Shown here: one piece after another, positions 18,175-28,163 of the stretch
Numbering within the stretch: the first letter of the stretch is position 1
How the letters are laid out: every line of letters starts with the position of its first letter
Source of the DNA: Winogradskyella sp. MH6
GTDB lineage: Bacteria; Bacteroidota; Bacteroidia; Flavobacteriales; Flavobacteriaceae
DNA: 64,000 nt
Direction: 5' to 3'
Assembly (NCBI RefSeq): GCF_022810765.1
Contig: NZ_CP094494.1
Span: 3,162,001-3,226,000 of the forward strand
The notes under the pieces: generated by a model
What the model was told of the DNA's origin: nothing
Database searches by the model: none
What the model saw: the letters and a program-made list of their open reading frames with translations, nothing else
Position numbers and translations under genes: made by a program

Positions 18175-20064
18175 ATGAATACTATTGCAGAACGCATATA
18201 TGATTATCTTAAAGGCTTTCCTCCATTTAATTTATTAACTAAAGAACAGCTTTTATCGGTTTCAAAATCGGTAGATGTTATTTATTTAGAGAATAATCAA
18301 TTTCTCTTTGAGATTGGACAACCTGTAGCTAATCATTTTTATGTTGTTAGAGATGGCGCTGTTGGCTTGTTTAGAGCCAATAATAATCTGGTAGACAAAT
18401 GCGACGAGGGTGATATTTTTGGTCTTCGTGCCCTACTCCGCAAAGGCGAATATAAACTCTACGCTAAAGCTATTGAGGAAAGTATAGTTTACAGTATTTC
18501 TCTAGAAAGTCTTGAAGCTTACATTACCGCCAATATTAATGCCAGCCAGTTTCTTATGGCGAGTTTTGTATCTAACACAAGAGGAAAAAATGCAAGTGAT
18601 GATGATTTTGTAAAAACGCTTCAAAACTCAACCGAATACACCTATTTACAAACAGCAGACTATTCTAAAAATCCCGTAACATGCAGAATTGATACGAGCA
18701 TAAAAGAAGCTGCTAATATTATGACAGATAAGCATGTAGGCTCTATCATAATTGTAGATAATCTCAAACCAATTGGTATTATTACAGATAAGGATTTACG
18801 CACAAAAATTGCAACAGGAAAGTACCAAATAGACAATACTGTTTCTACAATTATGTCTTCACCTGTTATTACCTATCCTGAAACCATTACGGTTGCAGAA
18901 GCTCAAATTGCAATGCTAAAGCATAAGATAACGCACTTATGTATTACAAAGGATGGCACAAACAATTCTGAACTAACAGGTATTTTATCTGAACACGACA
19001 TAATTGTTTTAAGAGAAAATAATGCCTCAGCATTAATAAAAGAAATAAAACGAAGTCGTTCTGCAGAGCAACTAAAAAATATAAGACAGCGTACCGAAAA
19101 ACTATTAGCGCGCTACCTAGAACAGGATATTCCCATAGATTTTATATCAAGATTAGTATCTGCTATAAATGATACCATAACACAAAAAATTATTGAGTTT
19201 TCTATGGCTAAAATGAATGGTAAACCACCTGCTAAATTTACATGGTTAGCCATTGGTAGTCAAGGCAGACAAGAACAATTGTTAATGACAGACCAAGACA
19301 ATGCTCTTGTTTTTGAAGATGGAAATTCAGAAAACTTGAATACTACAAAATCATACTTTTTAAAACTATCAGATTACATCAATAAAGACTTAGAATCAGT
19401 AGGTTTTGAATTATGTCCAGCCAAAATGATGGCCAATAATCCTAAGTGGTGCAAATCGGTTTCGGAATGGTCGCAACAATTTAATAGTTGGATTACAACG
19501 CCAGATCAAGATAACCTTATGCTATGCACTATTTTCTTTGATTATGAACATGTCTACGGAGACAAAGAACTTGTAAGTCAATTATCTGAAAGTATATTTA
19601 AAAGTATTGACAGTTATGATATTTTTTTAACCTATTTAGGAAGAAATGCGTTGCAAAATCCACCTCCATTAAGCTTTTTTAGACAATTTTTAGTAGAAGA
19701 TAATGGAGAGCATAAAGATCAATTTGATATTAAAGCTCGCGCTATGATGCCTCTAGTAGATGCTGCACGATTATTAATTCTATCCCATAACATTAAGGCT
19801 ATTAACAACACAATAGAACGTTATGAAAAACTAACAGAATTAGAACCACAAAACAAAGACACATATCTATTTTGTATTGAAGCTTATAAAAACCTCTTAA
19901 CCTTCAGAACAACACAAGGGTTAAAACATGGTGACTCAGGTAGGTTTATAGACTTAGAATCTTTAGATAAAGGAAATCGTCTACAACTAAAACGTAGTTT
20001 TAAGGCTGTAAAAGAGGTTCAGGAATTAATAAAAATGCGTTTTAAACTTTCTCAATTACTTTAA
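18175..20064 (+). CDS. Cyclic-nucleotide-binding / CBS / DUF294 nucleotidyltransferase-like signalling protein
   Basis: A 629-residue cytosolic protein. A cNMP-binding domain lies at about 10-125 (FLFEIGQPVANHFYVVRDGAVGLF), a CBS pair at about 155-280 (HVGSIIIVDNLKPIGIITDKDLR), and a DUF294 nucleotidyltransferase-like domain at about 310-450 with IGSQGRQEQLLMTDQDNALV (GS at 361-362, D-Q-D near 373-375). A DUF294 C-terminal helical domain ends it. GlnD-like transferase chemistry is possible but unproven in this family. Two bases separate it from a DnaQ-like exonuclease. In proteobacteria the same pair is often next to acetate permease or acs genes, and this window also has an acetate cluster 4 kb on. 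Confidence 0.85.
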   Translation: MNTIAERIYDYLKGFPPFNLLTKEQLLSVSKSVDVIYLENNQFLFEIGQPVANHFYVVRDGAVGLFRANNNLVDKCDEGDIFGLRALLRKGEYKLYAKAIEESIVYSISLESLEAYITANINASQFLMASFVSNTRGKNASDDDFVKTLQNSTEYTYLQTADYSKNPVTCRIDTSIKEAANIMTDKHVGSIIIVDNLKPIGIITDKDLRTKIATGKYQIDNTVSTIMSSPVITYPETITVAEAQIAMLKHKITHLCITKDGTNNSELTGILSEHDIIVLRENNASALIKEIKRSRSAEQLKNIRQRTEKLLARYLEQDIPIDFISRLVSAINDTITQKIIEFSMAKMNGKPPAKFTWLAIGSQGRQEQLLMTDQDNALVFEDGNSENLNTTKSYFLKLSDYINKDLESVGFELCPAKMMANNPKWCKSVSEWSQQFNSWITTPDQDNLMLCTIFFDYEHVYGDKELVSQLSESIFKSIDSYDIFLTYLGRNALQNPPPLSFFRQFLVEDNGEHKDQFDIKARAMMPLVDAARLLILSHNIKAINNTIERYEKLTELEPQNKDTYLFCIEAYKNLLTFRTTQGLKHGDSGRFIDLESLDKGNRLQLKRSFKAVKEVQELIKMRFKLSQLL

Positions 20065-20066
20065 TA

Positions 20067-20729
20067 ATGAATTGGTTTACACGCAAATCTTATCACGAAT
20101 TTTGGGGAGCATACAAAAGTTACTTCTCAAAAACTCAAGAACAGAATATTGAACAGATTAGATTTGTCGTTTTTGATACTGAAACCACAGGTCTAGACAC
20201 TAAAAATGATAGGATTTTATCTATAGGTTGCGTTGCCGTTGAAGATTTAAAAATTAAAATATCAGACCAATTAGAGTTGTACTTAAAACAAGATAAATTT
20301 AATGCTGATACTGTAAAAATACACGGTTTATTAAAAGAAGGTAAACTCACAAAAGTTGAAGAATCTAAAGCAATAGAACTCTTTTTAGACTATATAAATA
20401 ATGCCGTTTTAGTGGCTCATCATGCCGCTTTTGATGTTGCAATGATTAATGCTGCTCTTACAAGATTGGGATTACCAAAACTAAGGAACAAAGTTCTTGA
20501 TACTGGACATATTTTTCAGAAAACAAAAATAGACACAAGTAAAACACATTACAGCTTAGACGAATTATCTGACAGGTTTAAAATCCCACTTCACGATAGA
20601 CATACAGCTTCTGGTGATGCATATATTACAGCGTTGTTATTTTTAAAGCTTGTTTCTAAATTAAATACAAATTCAAAATTCAACTTAAAAGATTTAGAAA
20701 AGACACAAAAACGTATTGGGTTGCTATAG
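20067..20729 (+). CDS. DnaQ/PolC-like 3'-5' exonuclease
   Basis: A 220-residue DEDDh exonuclease. Exo I is VVFDTETTGLD (D37, E39), Exo II VAHHAAFDVAMINAAL, and Exo III LHDRHTASGDAYITA with the H-x-A-x-x-D pattern. Family members proofread DNA or degrade RNA; here a stand-alone nuclease paired with a DUF294 signalling protein suggests an accessory rather than replicative role. It is co-directional and nearly contiguous with the upstream gene, so it is likely the same operon. A convergent terminator follows. Confidence 0.85.
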   Translation: MNWFTRKSYHEFWGAYKSYFSKTQEQNIEQIRFVVFDTETTGLDTKNDRILSIGCVAVEDLKIKISDQLELYLKQDKFNADTVKIHGLLKEGKLTKVEESKAIELFLDYINNAVLVAHHAAFDVAMINAALTRLGLPKLRNKVLDTGHIFQKTKIDTSKTHYSLDELSDRFKIPLHDRHTASGDAYITALLFLKLVSKLNTNSKFNLKDLEKTQKRIGLL

Positions 20730-20754
20730 TTTGAGTTCTTTTAAGATTTATTAA

Positions 20755-20797
20755 TAAACAAAAAAACACATCCTAAATTGAATGTGCTTTTTGTTTA
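20755..20797. terminator. Bidirectional hairpin terminator between convergent genes
   Basis: TAAACAAAAAAACACAT and ATGTGCTTTTTGTTTA form a long AT-rich stem with one mismatch and flanking A/T runs between the exonuclease and phosphoesterase genes. Confidence 0.7.
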
Positions 20798-20815
20798 TGA
20801 AAGTTATGAAATTTA

Positions 20816-23743
20816 TTAATTAATAATCACTTTTTCTGTTCTTATAGCACCTGAAACATCTAGTTTTACAATATAAACACCAGATTGTAGAGCCTCAACA
20901 TTTATTGAATTGGTATTACTTCCACTTTCCAATACTCTAGACAATACTAATCTACCTTGTACATCATAAAGATCTAATTGTGTTTTTCCAACCAACATAC
21001 CGTTAATATTAAGTAAATCTGGATTGGTACTTGTATAGATTTCAAGTCCATTAAGAGCGTTAGAATCGTTAGATAAAGTTGAAGGTGAAAAGTGCAGAAA
21101 GAATCTACCAGTACCTTCCAAATCTTCTATTGCTGTAAAGCTATAGGTATTAGAATTCAGTAATGTAAAAGTATTATCTAAATTATCCTCAAGATAAATA
21201 TTAATGTCTTCTGATAAATCGTTCTCATGGATATTAATAATAATATTGTCACCAACAGAAGCATTCATTCCTAAAGGAACCACTACACTTTCCATGTCCT
21301 CAAAAGACAAACATTGAATAGCAAGATCAACACCAACATTATCAGTAACTAAATGAGAATACAATGAAAAATCAGCGTCACTAGCATCTAAAGATCCTGC
21401 ATCGTATCCAACATCTAAACCAGACGAACAATTATCGGAAAAATAAAAATCTGTATCGTAGTTATTTGCGTTACTTTCAACTCTCAAACTAAGGTGAGAA
21501 ATTGAATTATTTCTTCCTAAAATAAAATCATCATTACCATTAGTAGTTCTCATTGCTGACGTAAAAGATAAGTTATTTGTTCCTCCAGTACCATTAGAGA
21601 ATACAAAAAATCCTTGTCCTGGTGCAATATTTTTACCAACATTCTGAATATTGTTTATAATTGTCCATATACCTGAACCGTCCGTACCTGAATTATAACC
21701 ATAAACCGCATTATAATTAGAATCTAGAACATCATTACCAGTTGATCCATTTTCACTTATAAACATTTGAGCATCTATATAACTAGTATAAGGATTACCT
21801 ACTAAATTCCACGAACTAGAAGCTCCAGCAGAAATTGTTGTGTTAACATTACCAACATTAACAGCACCTGTGAATACCACAGGACTTCCGTCTACTGTTG
21901 CTCCACGATAGCCTTTACCAGCTTCAAGCGGTGTGGTTTCGTTCACAACGATATCATAATTCTCATAATTACCAGAAACATTATTAAATGGTGCAAAAGC
22001 TCTAATATTGTTAAGGGCTGCTATGTTTTTATTCCAATCAGCGAAGTCACTAAAAGCCTCCATAGTTCCATCTGTTACGGGAGAGGATATTAAATCATTT
22101 CCACCTCCTGAAGATGTACCGATTTGGTTAACATATCTCTTATACCTCGCTCTACCAGTTACAGTACTTGTAGATGAAGGATTTAAACTAGAGTAAGCAT
22201 CAGAATCTGACTCTAAAACGATACTATTCGCTGTTAAACTCACACCCGAATCTACGATTAGGTTTCCATCAGGATTTACAGTAACAGTATTAAATGTTGT
22301 GTTTGTAGTTATGTTGGCATCACCAGAAACCACAACTAAATCTTCTAGATCTGTGGCTACACCATTAGGATCATTACCATCTTGCCAACCATTATCATAT
22401 ACATAATCTGGACCTTTATGGATGGTGAAATTATCTTCAACAACTCCATATCTATTTAAAAACTTCATCGAAAGATTATTGCCATCAACTTCTAAAATAC
22501 CTGTACCATACTGTTTCACAGCATAAAACATAGCGTTATGATCAAGTTCTCCATTAGCAACACGAGATGCAGTTGCATTTACCGAATATACTGTTCCTAG
22601 TCCAGCATTTTCTCCAACATTACTTTTACTGTATGCACCATCATTAGTAGATCTTCCATCACCATCACCATTTGGACCAACGGCGTGTGTTGCAAAATCA
22701 AAAGATGCAGATTCTCCATAATGTCCATTAATAAAATAAGATCTTTCATAGACCTCGGTGTGACCTGCAATAATTAAATCTATTCCATTTGCTTCTAGCA
22801 TTGGTATAATATTCTCTCGCATTTCTATTAGCTGTATTTCTGCTGGATCACCATTATATTGCACGCCTTCAGAAGTATGGTATCCTTTTGAATATGGTGG
22901 ATGGTGCCAGATTCCAACAACCCATTGCTGTGTCGTGTTTTGAATATCATTTAGAGCCCAATTATACATAGTACCACCTACAGATCTGTCTTCATCAAAA
23001 GAATTTAATACTATGAAGTGAACATTCCCATAATCAAATGAATAATACGATTCAGTACCAGATGCTACACCACCAGACTCACCTAATGTTGGAAATGTAA
23101 AAATATCATAATAAGCTCCTATTGGAGCGGTCGTATTATTAACGTATTGTCCATCTATGTTCCCGATGGTAGACCAAACAATTGAACTTTGCAATTTATA
23201 AAAGTATGTATTAAACAAACTATTTTGAAATTGAGCATCAGTTCCCTTTGAATCTGCATTATCACCAGTCAAAATAATGCCATCTGTGATATTACTCCCT
23301 ATATAAGAATAATATGCATCTCTCACCTCAGCTGCTGCAGCTGAATTAGAACTAAAACCAGCTTTACCTATACCTCCAAGAATCCAAAACGTATAAGGGT
23401 CTGCTGTACCAATTGTAGGATGAGTCTTAAAATAAATATCTGTGTTATTTGACATGATACTACCACCAGTTCCTATTCTGTAATAATATACAGTTCCCGA
23501 AGCTAAACCAGTAATTTCAAGCTCATGATCTACTTTTAGGGTAGCGTCGCTTAACGTTGAGTAGGTTGTAAATGTTACATCTGTACTATATTCAACAACC
23601 GATGTATCATCTACATCTGTTCTCCATTTTATAGTAACACCTGTCTCAGTCCCTTTCTGGAGATATGGTCCCCTTACTATAGCTTGTCCGAATGAAGACA
23701 ATGATACTAGTAATAAAAACAATAATGTGTAATTTCTTTTCAT
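20816..23743 (-). CDS. Secreted purple-acid-phosphatase-like metallophosphoesterase with type IX sorting domain
   Basis: A 975-residue secreted protein. It has a signal peptide (cleavage near SFGQ), a fibronectin-like N-terminal domain (about 20-108), and a metallophosphoesterase-like domain at about 115-400. A long beta-rich middle follows, then a C-terminal type IX sorting domain (LDLYDVQGRLVLSR, LQSGVYIVKLD, EKVIIN). The fold is that of Bacteroidetes purple acid phosphatases, but metal motifs are altered: GGIG for GDxG (G124), GNID for GNHD (I196) and GHTE for GHxH (E330). GDNAD and WHHPPY remain. Hydrolase activity is therefore doubtful. The ATG at 23743 is chosen because it begins the signal peptide; one at 23764 would overlap the upstream gene. 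Confidence 0.85.
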   Translation of the reverse strand: MKRNYTLLFLLLVSLSSFGQAIVRGPYLQKGTETGVTIKWRTDVDDTSVVEYSTDVTFTTYSTLSDATLKVDHELEITGLASGTVYYYRIGTGGSIMSNNTDIYFKTHPTIGTADPYTFWILGGIGKAGFSSNSAAAAEVRDAYYSYIGSNITDGIILTGDNADSKGTDAQFQNSLFNTYFYKLQSSIVWSTIGNIDGQYVNNTTAPIGAYYDIFTFPTLGESGGVASGTESYYSFDYGNVHFIVLNSFDEDRSVGGTMYNWALNDIQNTTQQWVVGIWHHPPYSKGYHTSEGVQYNGDPAEIQLIEMRENIIPMLEANGIDLIIAGHTEVYERSYFINGHYGESASFDFATHAVGPNGDGDGRSTNDGAYSKSNVGENAGLGTVYSVNATASRVANGELDHNAMFYAVKQYGTGILEVDGNNLSMKFLNRYGVVEDNFTIHKGPDYVYDNGWQDGNDPNGVATDLEDLVVVSGDANITTNTTFNTVTVNPDGNLIVDSGVSLTANSIVLESDSDAYSSLNPSSTSTVTGRARYKRYVNQIGTSSGGGNDLISSPVTDGTMEAFSDFADWNKNIAALNNIRAFAPFNNVSGNYENYDIVVNETTPLEAGKGYRGATVDGSPVVFTGAVNVGNVNTTISAGASSSWNLVGNPYTSYIDAQMFISENGSTGNDVLDSNYNAVYGYNSGTDGSGIWTIINNIQNVGKNIAPGQGFFVFSNGTGGTNNLSFTSAMRTTNGNDDFILGRNNSISHLSLRVESNANNYDTDFYFSDNCSSGLDVGYDAGSLDASDADFSLYSHLVTDNVGVDLAIQCLSFEDMESVVVPLGMNASVGDNIIINIHENDLSEDINIYLEDNLDNTFTLLNSNTYSFTAIEDLEGTGRFFLHFSPSTLSNDSNALNGLEIYTSTNPDLLNINGMLVGKTQLDLYDVQGRLVLSRVLESGSNTNSINVEALQSGVYIVKLDVSGAIRTEKVIIN

Positions 23744-23747
23744 ATAT

Positions 23748-24575
23748 TTATTTTTTAAGCTCAATTTTTTTTGTCTTTAGTTCTGAATAAAATTCTCTCA
23801 TAAATTTGGCGTTCCGTATTCTATGAGGCAATTTTTTATAACTATCTTCTGCCTTATCTATTGAAATCTTTGCCTCTTCAAATTTTTCTTGTTGAATTTG
23901 AATATTAGCGAGTTCTAGATAAGCCCGTTCTTTTCTATTACTTATTTTAATTACTTTATTTTGGAATTTCACAGCAGAATCTAGGTCTTGCATCTCAATA
24001 TAATTTGAAATAAGTTCGTTATACAAAACAATAATATCTCCTAATTTTTCAATACCTTCAATCAATATAGACTGTGATCGTTTATGACCATACTCAGTAC
24101 CTATTGCATACCATGCTTTTGAAGCGTATAGGTAATCCTCTGGAAGAGCTGCTTCAGAGTTTAATATAGCTTCATCATATAAGTTCGCGGCCTTTTCATA
24201 TTTACTTTTTTTGAAGTATATATCTGCCAATAACTTTAGAGCACCAACATTACCAGAATCTTCTTTTAGGATTCTTTTGATAGTTCTTATGCTCTTTGAA
24301 AAATTTTCAAGATGATAATTACTTTTTGCTATATAGAAATCCTGCTCAACAGATTCTAATCCCAATTTACTTGAAGACTTAAAATCTTTTAAACTATTAA
24401 TGTAATTACTGTGTTGATAATAAAGTTTACCTCTTTTGAAATATAAATTGGCACTGTCTGGATTCTTATGAATCTCTTCGGTAACTTCCTGTATTCGTTT
24501 GTGTAAATCACCATGTGCATTAAGAGCTGTACTTGAGAGCACAAAAGATAATATGTAGAGTAATCTAAATCGCAA
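23748..24575 (-). CDS. Exported tetratricopeptide-repeat protein
   Basis: A 275-residue protein with a signal peptide (MRFRLLYILSFVLSSTALNA) followed by TPR-like helix pairs: NLYFKRGKLYYQHSNYINSL, GALKLLADIYFKKSKYEKA, RAYLELANIQIQQEKFEEAK. Such repeats bind other proteins. It ends 4 bases before the secreted phosphoesterase-like gene, so the two are probably translated from one message, and the TPR protein may act in the handling or partner binding of that secreted protein. No enzymatic domain is seen. Confidence 0.75.
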   Translation of the reverse strand: MRFRLLYILSFVLSSTALNAHGDLHKRIQEVTEEIHKNPDSANLYFKRGKLYYQHSNYINSLKDFKSSSKLGLESVEQDFYIAKSNYHLENFSKSIRTIKRILKEDSGNVGALKLLADIYFKKSKYEKAANLYDEAILNSEAALPEDYLYASKAWYAIGTEYGHKRSQSILIEGIEKLGDIIVLYNELISNYIEMQDLDSAVKFQNKVIKISNRKERAYLELANIQIQQEKFEEAKISIDKAEDSYKKLPHRIRNAKFMREFYSELKTKKIELKK

Positions 24576-24744
24576 AGTTTATAATTGTTTGGGGTAATTA
24601 ATAGCATATCAAAAGAAATCAAAATTCAAACAGAATTTGAATAATTTAGACCAAGTGTAATATTACTTGTTTAAATACAATGAGCTAGACAAACAAACGC
24701 ATAAAAGCAAATTAAACTACTAACCCTCAAAATGTTAAAATAAA

Positions 24745-24772
24745 AAAACACATCCAATATTGGATGTGTTTT
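24745..24772 (-). terminator. Perfect palindromic terminator after aceA
   Basis: A 14-bp perfect inverted repeat with the arm AAAACACATCCAAT and no loop spacer; on the minus strand it continues into a run of T. It lies 60 bases past the aceA stop. Confidence 0.85.
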
Positions 24773-24832
24773 CTCCTAACTAAAATTAATTAAACAACAG
24801 ATTATTGTTACATTAACTGCTTCATCATATTT

Positions 24833-26464
24833 TTAAGCTACTACACTTAATTTCTTTTTTGTTTTAATTTCATTGTCTTTTGCTTCAAATTGATTAGAGG
24901 TGTTTTTTTCACCACCTGCTTTTAAAGCATTATCACCAGCAAAGAATGTTTTATGGTCATCACCAAGGTCAGAGCCTGCCATTCTTTGGTGTTTTACGCA
25001 AGACACACCTTTTCTAATTTCTTGACGCTGCACATCTCTAACATAAGCTAACATACCATCTTTACCAAAGTAGCCTTCTGTTAGATTATTCATATGTAAT
25101 GCTGTGGTATGGTATGTTGGTAATGTAATTAAATGGTGGAAAATACCAGCTTCTCTAGCTCCATCTATTTGGAATGTCTTAATTTTTTCATCTGCTCTAT
25201 GGCATAGTTCTGTACCATCATACTCAGCATTCATAAGGTTGTTTCTGTCGTAAGCTGTCATATTTTCACCTTCAGCTAGCATTTCTTCAAATACTTGTTT
25301 ACGGAAATTTAAAGTCCAATTGAATGAAGGCGAGTTATTATACACCAATTTAGCATTAGGCACAACTTCTCTCACTCTATTCACCATATGTGCAATTTGC
25401 TTCACATTTGGTGTTGGTGTTTCAATCCATAATAAATCGGCACCATTTTGAAGACTTGTAATACAATCTAGCACTACTCTATCAATGTTAGAACCATCTT
25501 TGAACTTATATAAACCATTTGGTAATCTTATTGGTCTTACCAACTTACCATTACGCTTTAATAAAACCTCATCTTCTTTTACTTCATCCATAGTTACTTC
25601 TTCAACATCAACAAAAGCTAAATATTTTGAAGCCAAATCACCTGGTTCCTTACTTACAGGTAATTTTTGTGTTAATCCAGCACCCTCGGAATCGGTACGT
25701 GCTACAATGATACCATCATCTACACCAAGTTCTAAAAAGGCATAACGTACAGCATTCAATTTTGCTATAAAATCTTCATGCGGAACGGTTACTTTTCCAT
25801 CTTGATGTCCACATTGCTTTGCATCAGACACCTGATTTTCAATCTGAATAGCGCAAGCACCAGCTTGAATCATCTTTTTTGCCAATAAATATGTAGCTTC
25901 CTCATTACCAAAACCAGCATCGATATCTGCTATGATTGGCACAACATGTGTTTCAAAATTGTCTAATTCATTTTGAACATCTTCACCACTAGCTTGCCTT
26001 CTAAACAAATCGTTAAGCTCAATGGCATCTGCTTGGCGTAAGAAATCGTAAATCTCTGCGATTAATGCAGGCACAGCTGTTTTTTCGTGCATAGATTGGT
26101 CTGGTAATGGTCCAAATTCTGAACGTAATGCAGCAACCATCCAACCAGATAAATATAGGTAGCGCTTGCTTGTTGTCTTATGATGCTTCTTAACAGCAAT
26201 CATTTTTTGCTGCGCTACAAAACCGTGCCAGCAACCTAAAGATTGTGTGTAATTAGATGCATCTGCATCGTAATCCGCCATATCTTGACGCATTATTGCA
26301 GCTGTATATTTAGCAATATCTAAACCTGTTTTAAAACGGTTTTGGGTTGCCATTCTGGCAGCGTTCTCTGGGTTAATAGCTGCCCAGTTGTTTCCAAATT
26401 TTTTCTTTAAATCTTTAACAGTCTGCAAGGCAGAAGCATAGTTAGATTGTGGTAAATTTTTCAT
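24833..26464 (-). CDS. aceA: Isocitrate lyase
   Basis: A 543-residue enzyme of the long isocitrate lyase type. It splits isocitrate to glyoxylate and succinate, the first glyoxylate-shunt step. Visible features are LSGWMVAALRSEFGPLPDQS, PIIADIDAGFGNEE (metal and substrate aspartates), DAKQCGHQDGK around the catalytic cysteine, and VYNNSPSFNWTLNFR. The C-terminus ends KTKKKLSVVA. It lies 79 bases after aceB in the same direction, with a stable hairpin in the gap. Expected regulation is by the divergent XRE/short-chain-fatty-acyl regulator upstream of aceB. Confidence 0.95.
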   Translation of the reverse strand: MKNLPQSNYASALQTVKDLKKKFGNNWAAINPENAARMATQNRFKTGLDIAKYTAAIMRQDMADYDADASNYTQSLGCWHGFVAQQKMIAVKKHHKTTSKRYLYLSGWMVAALRSEFGPLPDQSMHEKTAVPALIAEIYDFLRQADAIELNDLFRRQASGEDVQNELDNFETHVVPIIADIDAGFGNEEATYLLAKKMIQAGACAIQIENQVSDAKQCGHQDGKVTVPHEDFIAKLNAVRYAFLELGVDDGIIVARTDSEGAGLTQKLPVSKEPGDLASKYLAFVDVEEVTMDEVKEDEVLLKRNGKLVRPIRLPNGLYKFKDGSNIDRVVLDCITSLQNGADLLWIETPTPNVKQIAHMVNRVREVVPNAKLVYNNSPSFNWTLNFRKQVFEEMLAEGENMTAYDRNNLMNAEYDGTELCHRADEKIKTFQIDGAREAGIFHHLITLPTYHTTALHMNNLTEGYFGKDGMLAYVRDVQRQEIRKGVSCVKHQRMAGSDLGDDHKTFFAGDNALKAGGEKNTSNQFEAKDNEIKTKKKLSVVA

Positions 26465-26503
26465 AATTTTGAAGTGTATTAATGATATATTAGATTTAAT
26501 ATG

Positions 26504-26538
26504 AATCCCGTATAATGTTGCCGCATTAGCGGGATTTT
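26504..26538. promoter_or_regulatory. Hairpin in the aceB-aceA intercistronic gap
   Basis: AATCCCG and CGGGATT pair, with an inner TAATG/CATTA pairing, so a stable stem-loop forms in the leader of aceA. The T run lies on the plus-strand side, so it is not a terminator for aceB; it more likely sets message stability or processing between the two genes. Confidence 0.5.
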
Positions 26539-26543
26539 TTTGA

Positions 26544-28142
26544 TTATAATTGTTTATATGCCGAAAGGGTTAAGAACTCTTCAAACTCTGGTTGTGTTAC
26601 TAATCTTTTAAACAAGTTTATAGCATCACAAAACTTAGTATTCTTAATCTTACCTTCTCCTACTTCTCTGATAATTTTTTCAACTTCATCATCAAAAATT
26701 GTATCGAACAACTCTCGATTAAATTGTCTACCATCTTCAAGAAATGCTTCATTCTTTAACCATTGCCATACTTGTGTTCTAGAAATTTCTGCTGTTGCCG
26801 CATCTTCCATTAAATTGTAAAGTGCAACTGCTCCAAATCCTCTTAACCAAGCTTCCATATATAGTATACCAACATTAATGTTTTTTCTAATGCCAGCCTC
26901 GGTTATAGTGCCTTGTGGTATTTCTACCAAATCGGCTTCTGTTACAGTTATATCTTCTCGCTTTCTAAAGATTTGATTTGGTGTTGGCATATACTTATCA
27001 AATTCTTTCATAGCTACTTCAACTAATGCAGGATGCGCCACCCAAGTACCATCGTGACCATTTTTAGCTTCACGCTCTTTGTCGATTCTTACTTTTTCTA
27101 AAGCTTGTGCATTTGCGGTTGGATTATTTTTAATCGGAATTTGTGCTGCCATTCCTCCCATAGCATGAATACCTCTTTTGTGGCAACGCTGAATTACCAA
27201 ATTAGAATACGCAGCCATAAAAGGAGTTGTCATTGTTACCTGATCGCGATTTGGAACTACAAAGCCTTCGTGGTTTCTGAACTTTTTGATATAAGAAAAA
27301 ATATAATCCCAGCGACCACAGTTTAAACCAACAATATGGTCTTTCAATTCGTATATAAATTCATCTAACTGAAAACTTGCTGTTATAGTCTCTACTAACA
27401 ATGTTGCTTTAAACTTGCCCTGAGGTACACCAAGATAAGCTTGAGCATATTCAAAAACTTCGTTCCACCAACGTGCCTCCAAATAGTGTTCTAGTTTTGG
27501 TAAATAAAAATATGGAGCAGACCCTTTTTTCATTAATGTCTTGGTATTGTGAAACACATACAAACCAAAATCTACCAAACTGCCAGACATTTCTTCTTCA
27601 TTTACCAATAAATGACGCTCGTTGAGATGCAAACCTCGTGGTCTCACCAAAAGCACTGCTGTTTCTTCTTTAAGCTTATAATACTTACCTCTTGCTTCAT
27701 CTCTAAGTTCTATGGTTTTAGTATTGGCATCTCTTAGATTGATTTGACCTTCTATATTGTTTGCCCAACTCGGAGCATTACTATCCTCAAAATCTGCCAT
27801 AAAGGTTTTTGCACCAGAGTTAAGTGCATTAATCACCATTTTACGGTCTACAGGACCTGTGATTTCTACACGTCTATCTAATAAATCATCAGGAATTGGA
27901 GCTGCTGTCCAATCAGATTCTCTAATTTCTTTAGTTTCAACAGGAAATGAAGGAAACTTACCTGAATCAAAAACGGACTGCTGCTTTTCGCGACGTTCTA
28001 ATAAAGCAAGTCTTTTATCATTGAATTTTTCGTGCAATGCATTTAAAAACACTAACGCCTCTTCTGTTAATATTTCTGGATAAACATTTTTTACTGCTGG
28101 AGCAAATTTTACGTTTTGTTGATTTGTTGTTGAAATTTCCAT
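26544..28142 (-). CDS. aceB: Malate synthase A
   Basis: A 532-residue enzyme condensing glyoxylate with acetyl-CoA to malate. Features include FMADFEDSNAPSW, AVLLVRPRGLHLNERHLL (catalytic arginine region), GLNCGRWDYIFSYIKK and HDGTWVAHPALVEVA, all typical of malate synthase A. The ATG at 28142 is preferred; the frame runs back to a TTG at 28166, but that would fall inside the probable -7 region. It heads the aceB-aceA operon and is divergent from a RamB/PrpR-like regulator, which probably controls it through sites at 28194-28240. Confidence 0.95.
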   Translation of the reverse strand: MEISTTNQQNVKFAPAVKNVYPEILTEEALVFLNALHEKFNDKRLALLERREKQQSVFDSGKFPSFPVETKEIRESDWTAAPIPDDLLDRRVEITGPVDRKMVINALNSGAKTFMADFEDSNAPSWANNIEGQINLRDANTKTIELRDEARGKYYKLKEETAVLLVRPRGLHLNERHLLVNEEEMSGSLVDFGLYVFHNTKTLMKKGSAPYFYLPKLEHYLEARWWNEVFEYAQAYLGVPQGKFKATLLVETITASFQLDEFIYELKDHIVGLNCGRWDYIFSYIKKFRNHEGFVVPNRDQVTMTTPFMAAYSNLVIQRCHKRGIHAMGGMAAQIPIKNNPTANAQALEKVRIDKEREAKNGHDGTWVAHPALVEVAMKEFDKYMPTPNQIFRKREDITVTEADLVEIPQGTITEAGIRKNINVGILYMEAWLRGFGAVALYNLMEDAATAEISRTQVWQWLKNEAFLEDGRQFNRELFDTIFDDEVEKIIREVGEGKIKNTKFCDAINLFKRLVTQPEFEEFLTLSAYKQL

Positions 28143-28163
28143 AACCTTTTGATTTTGATGAAA

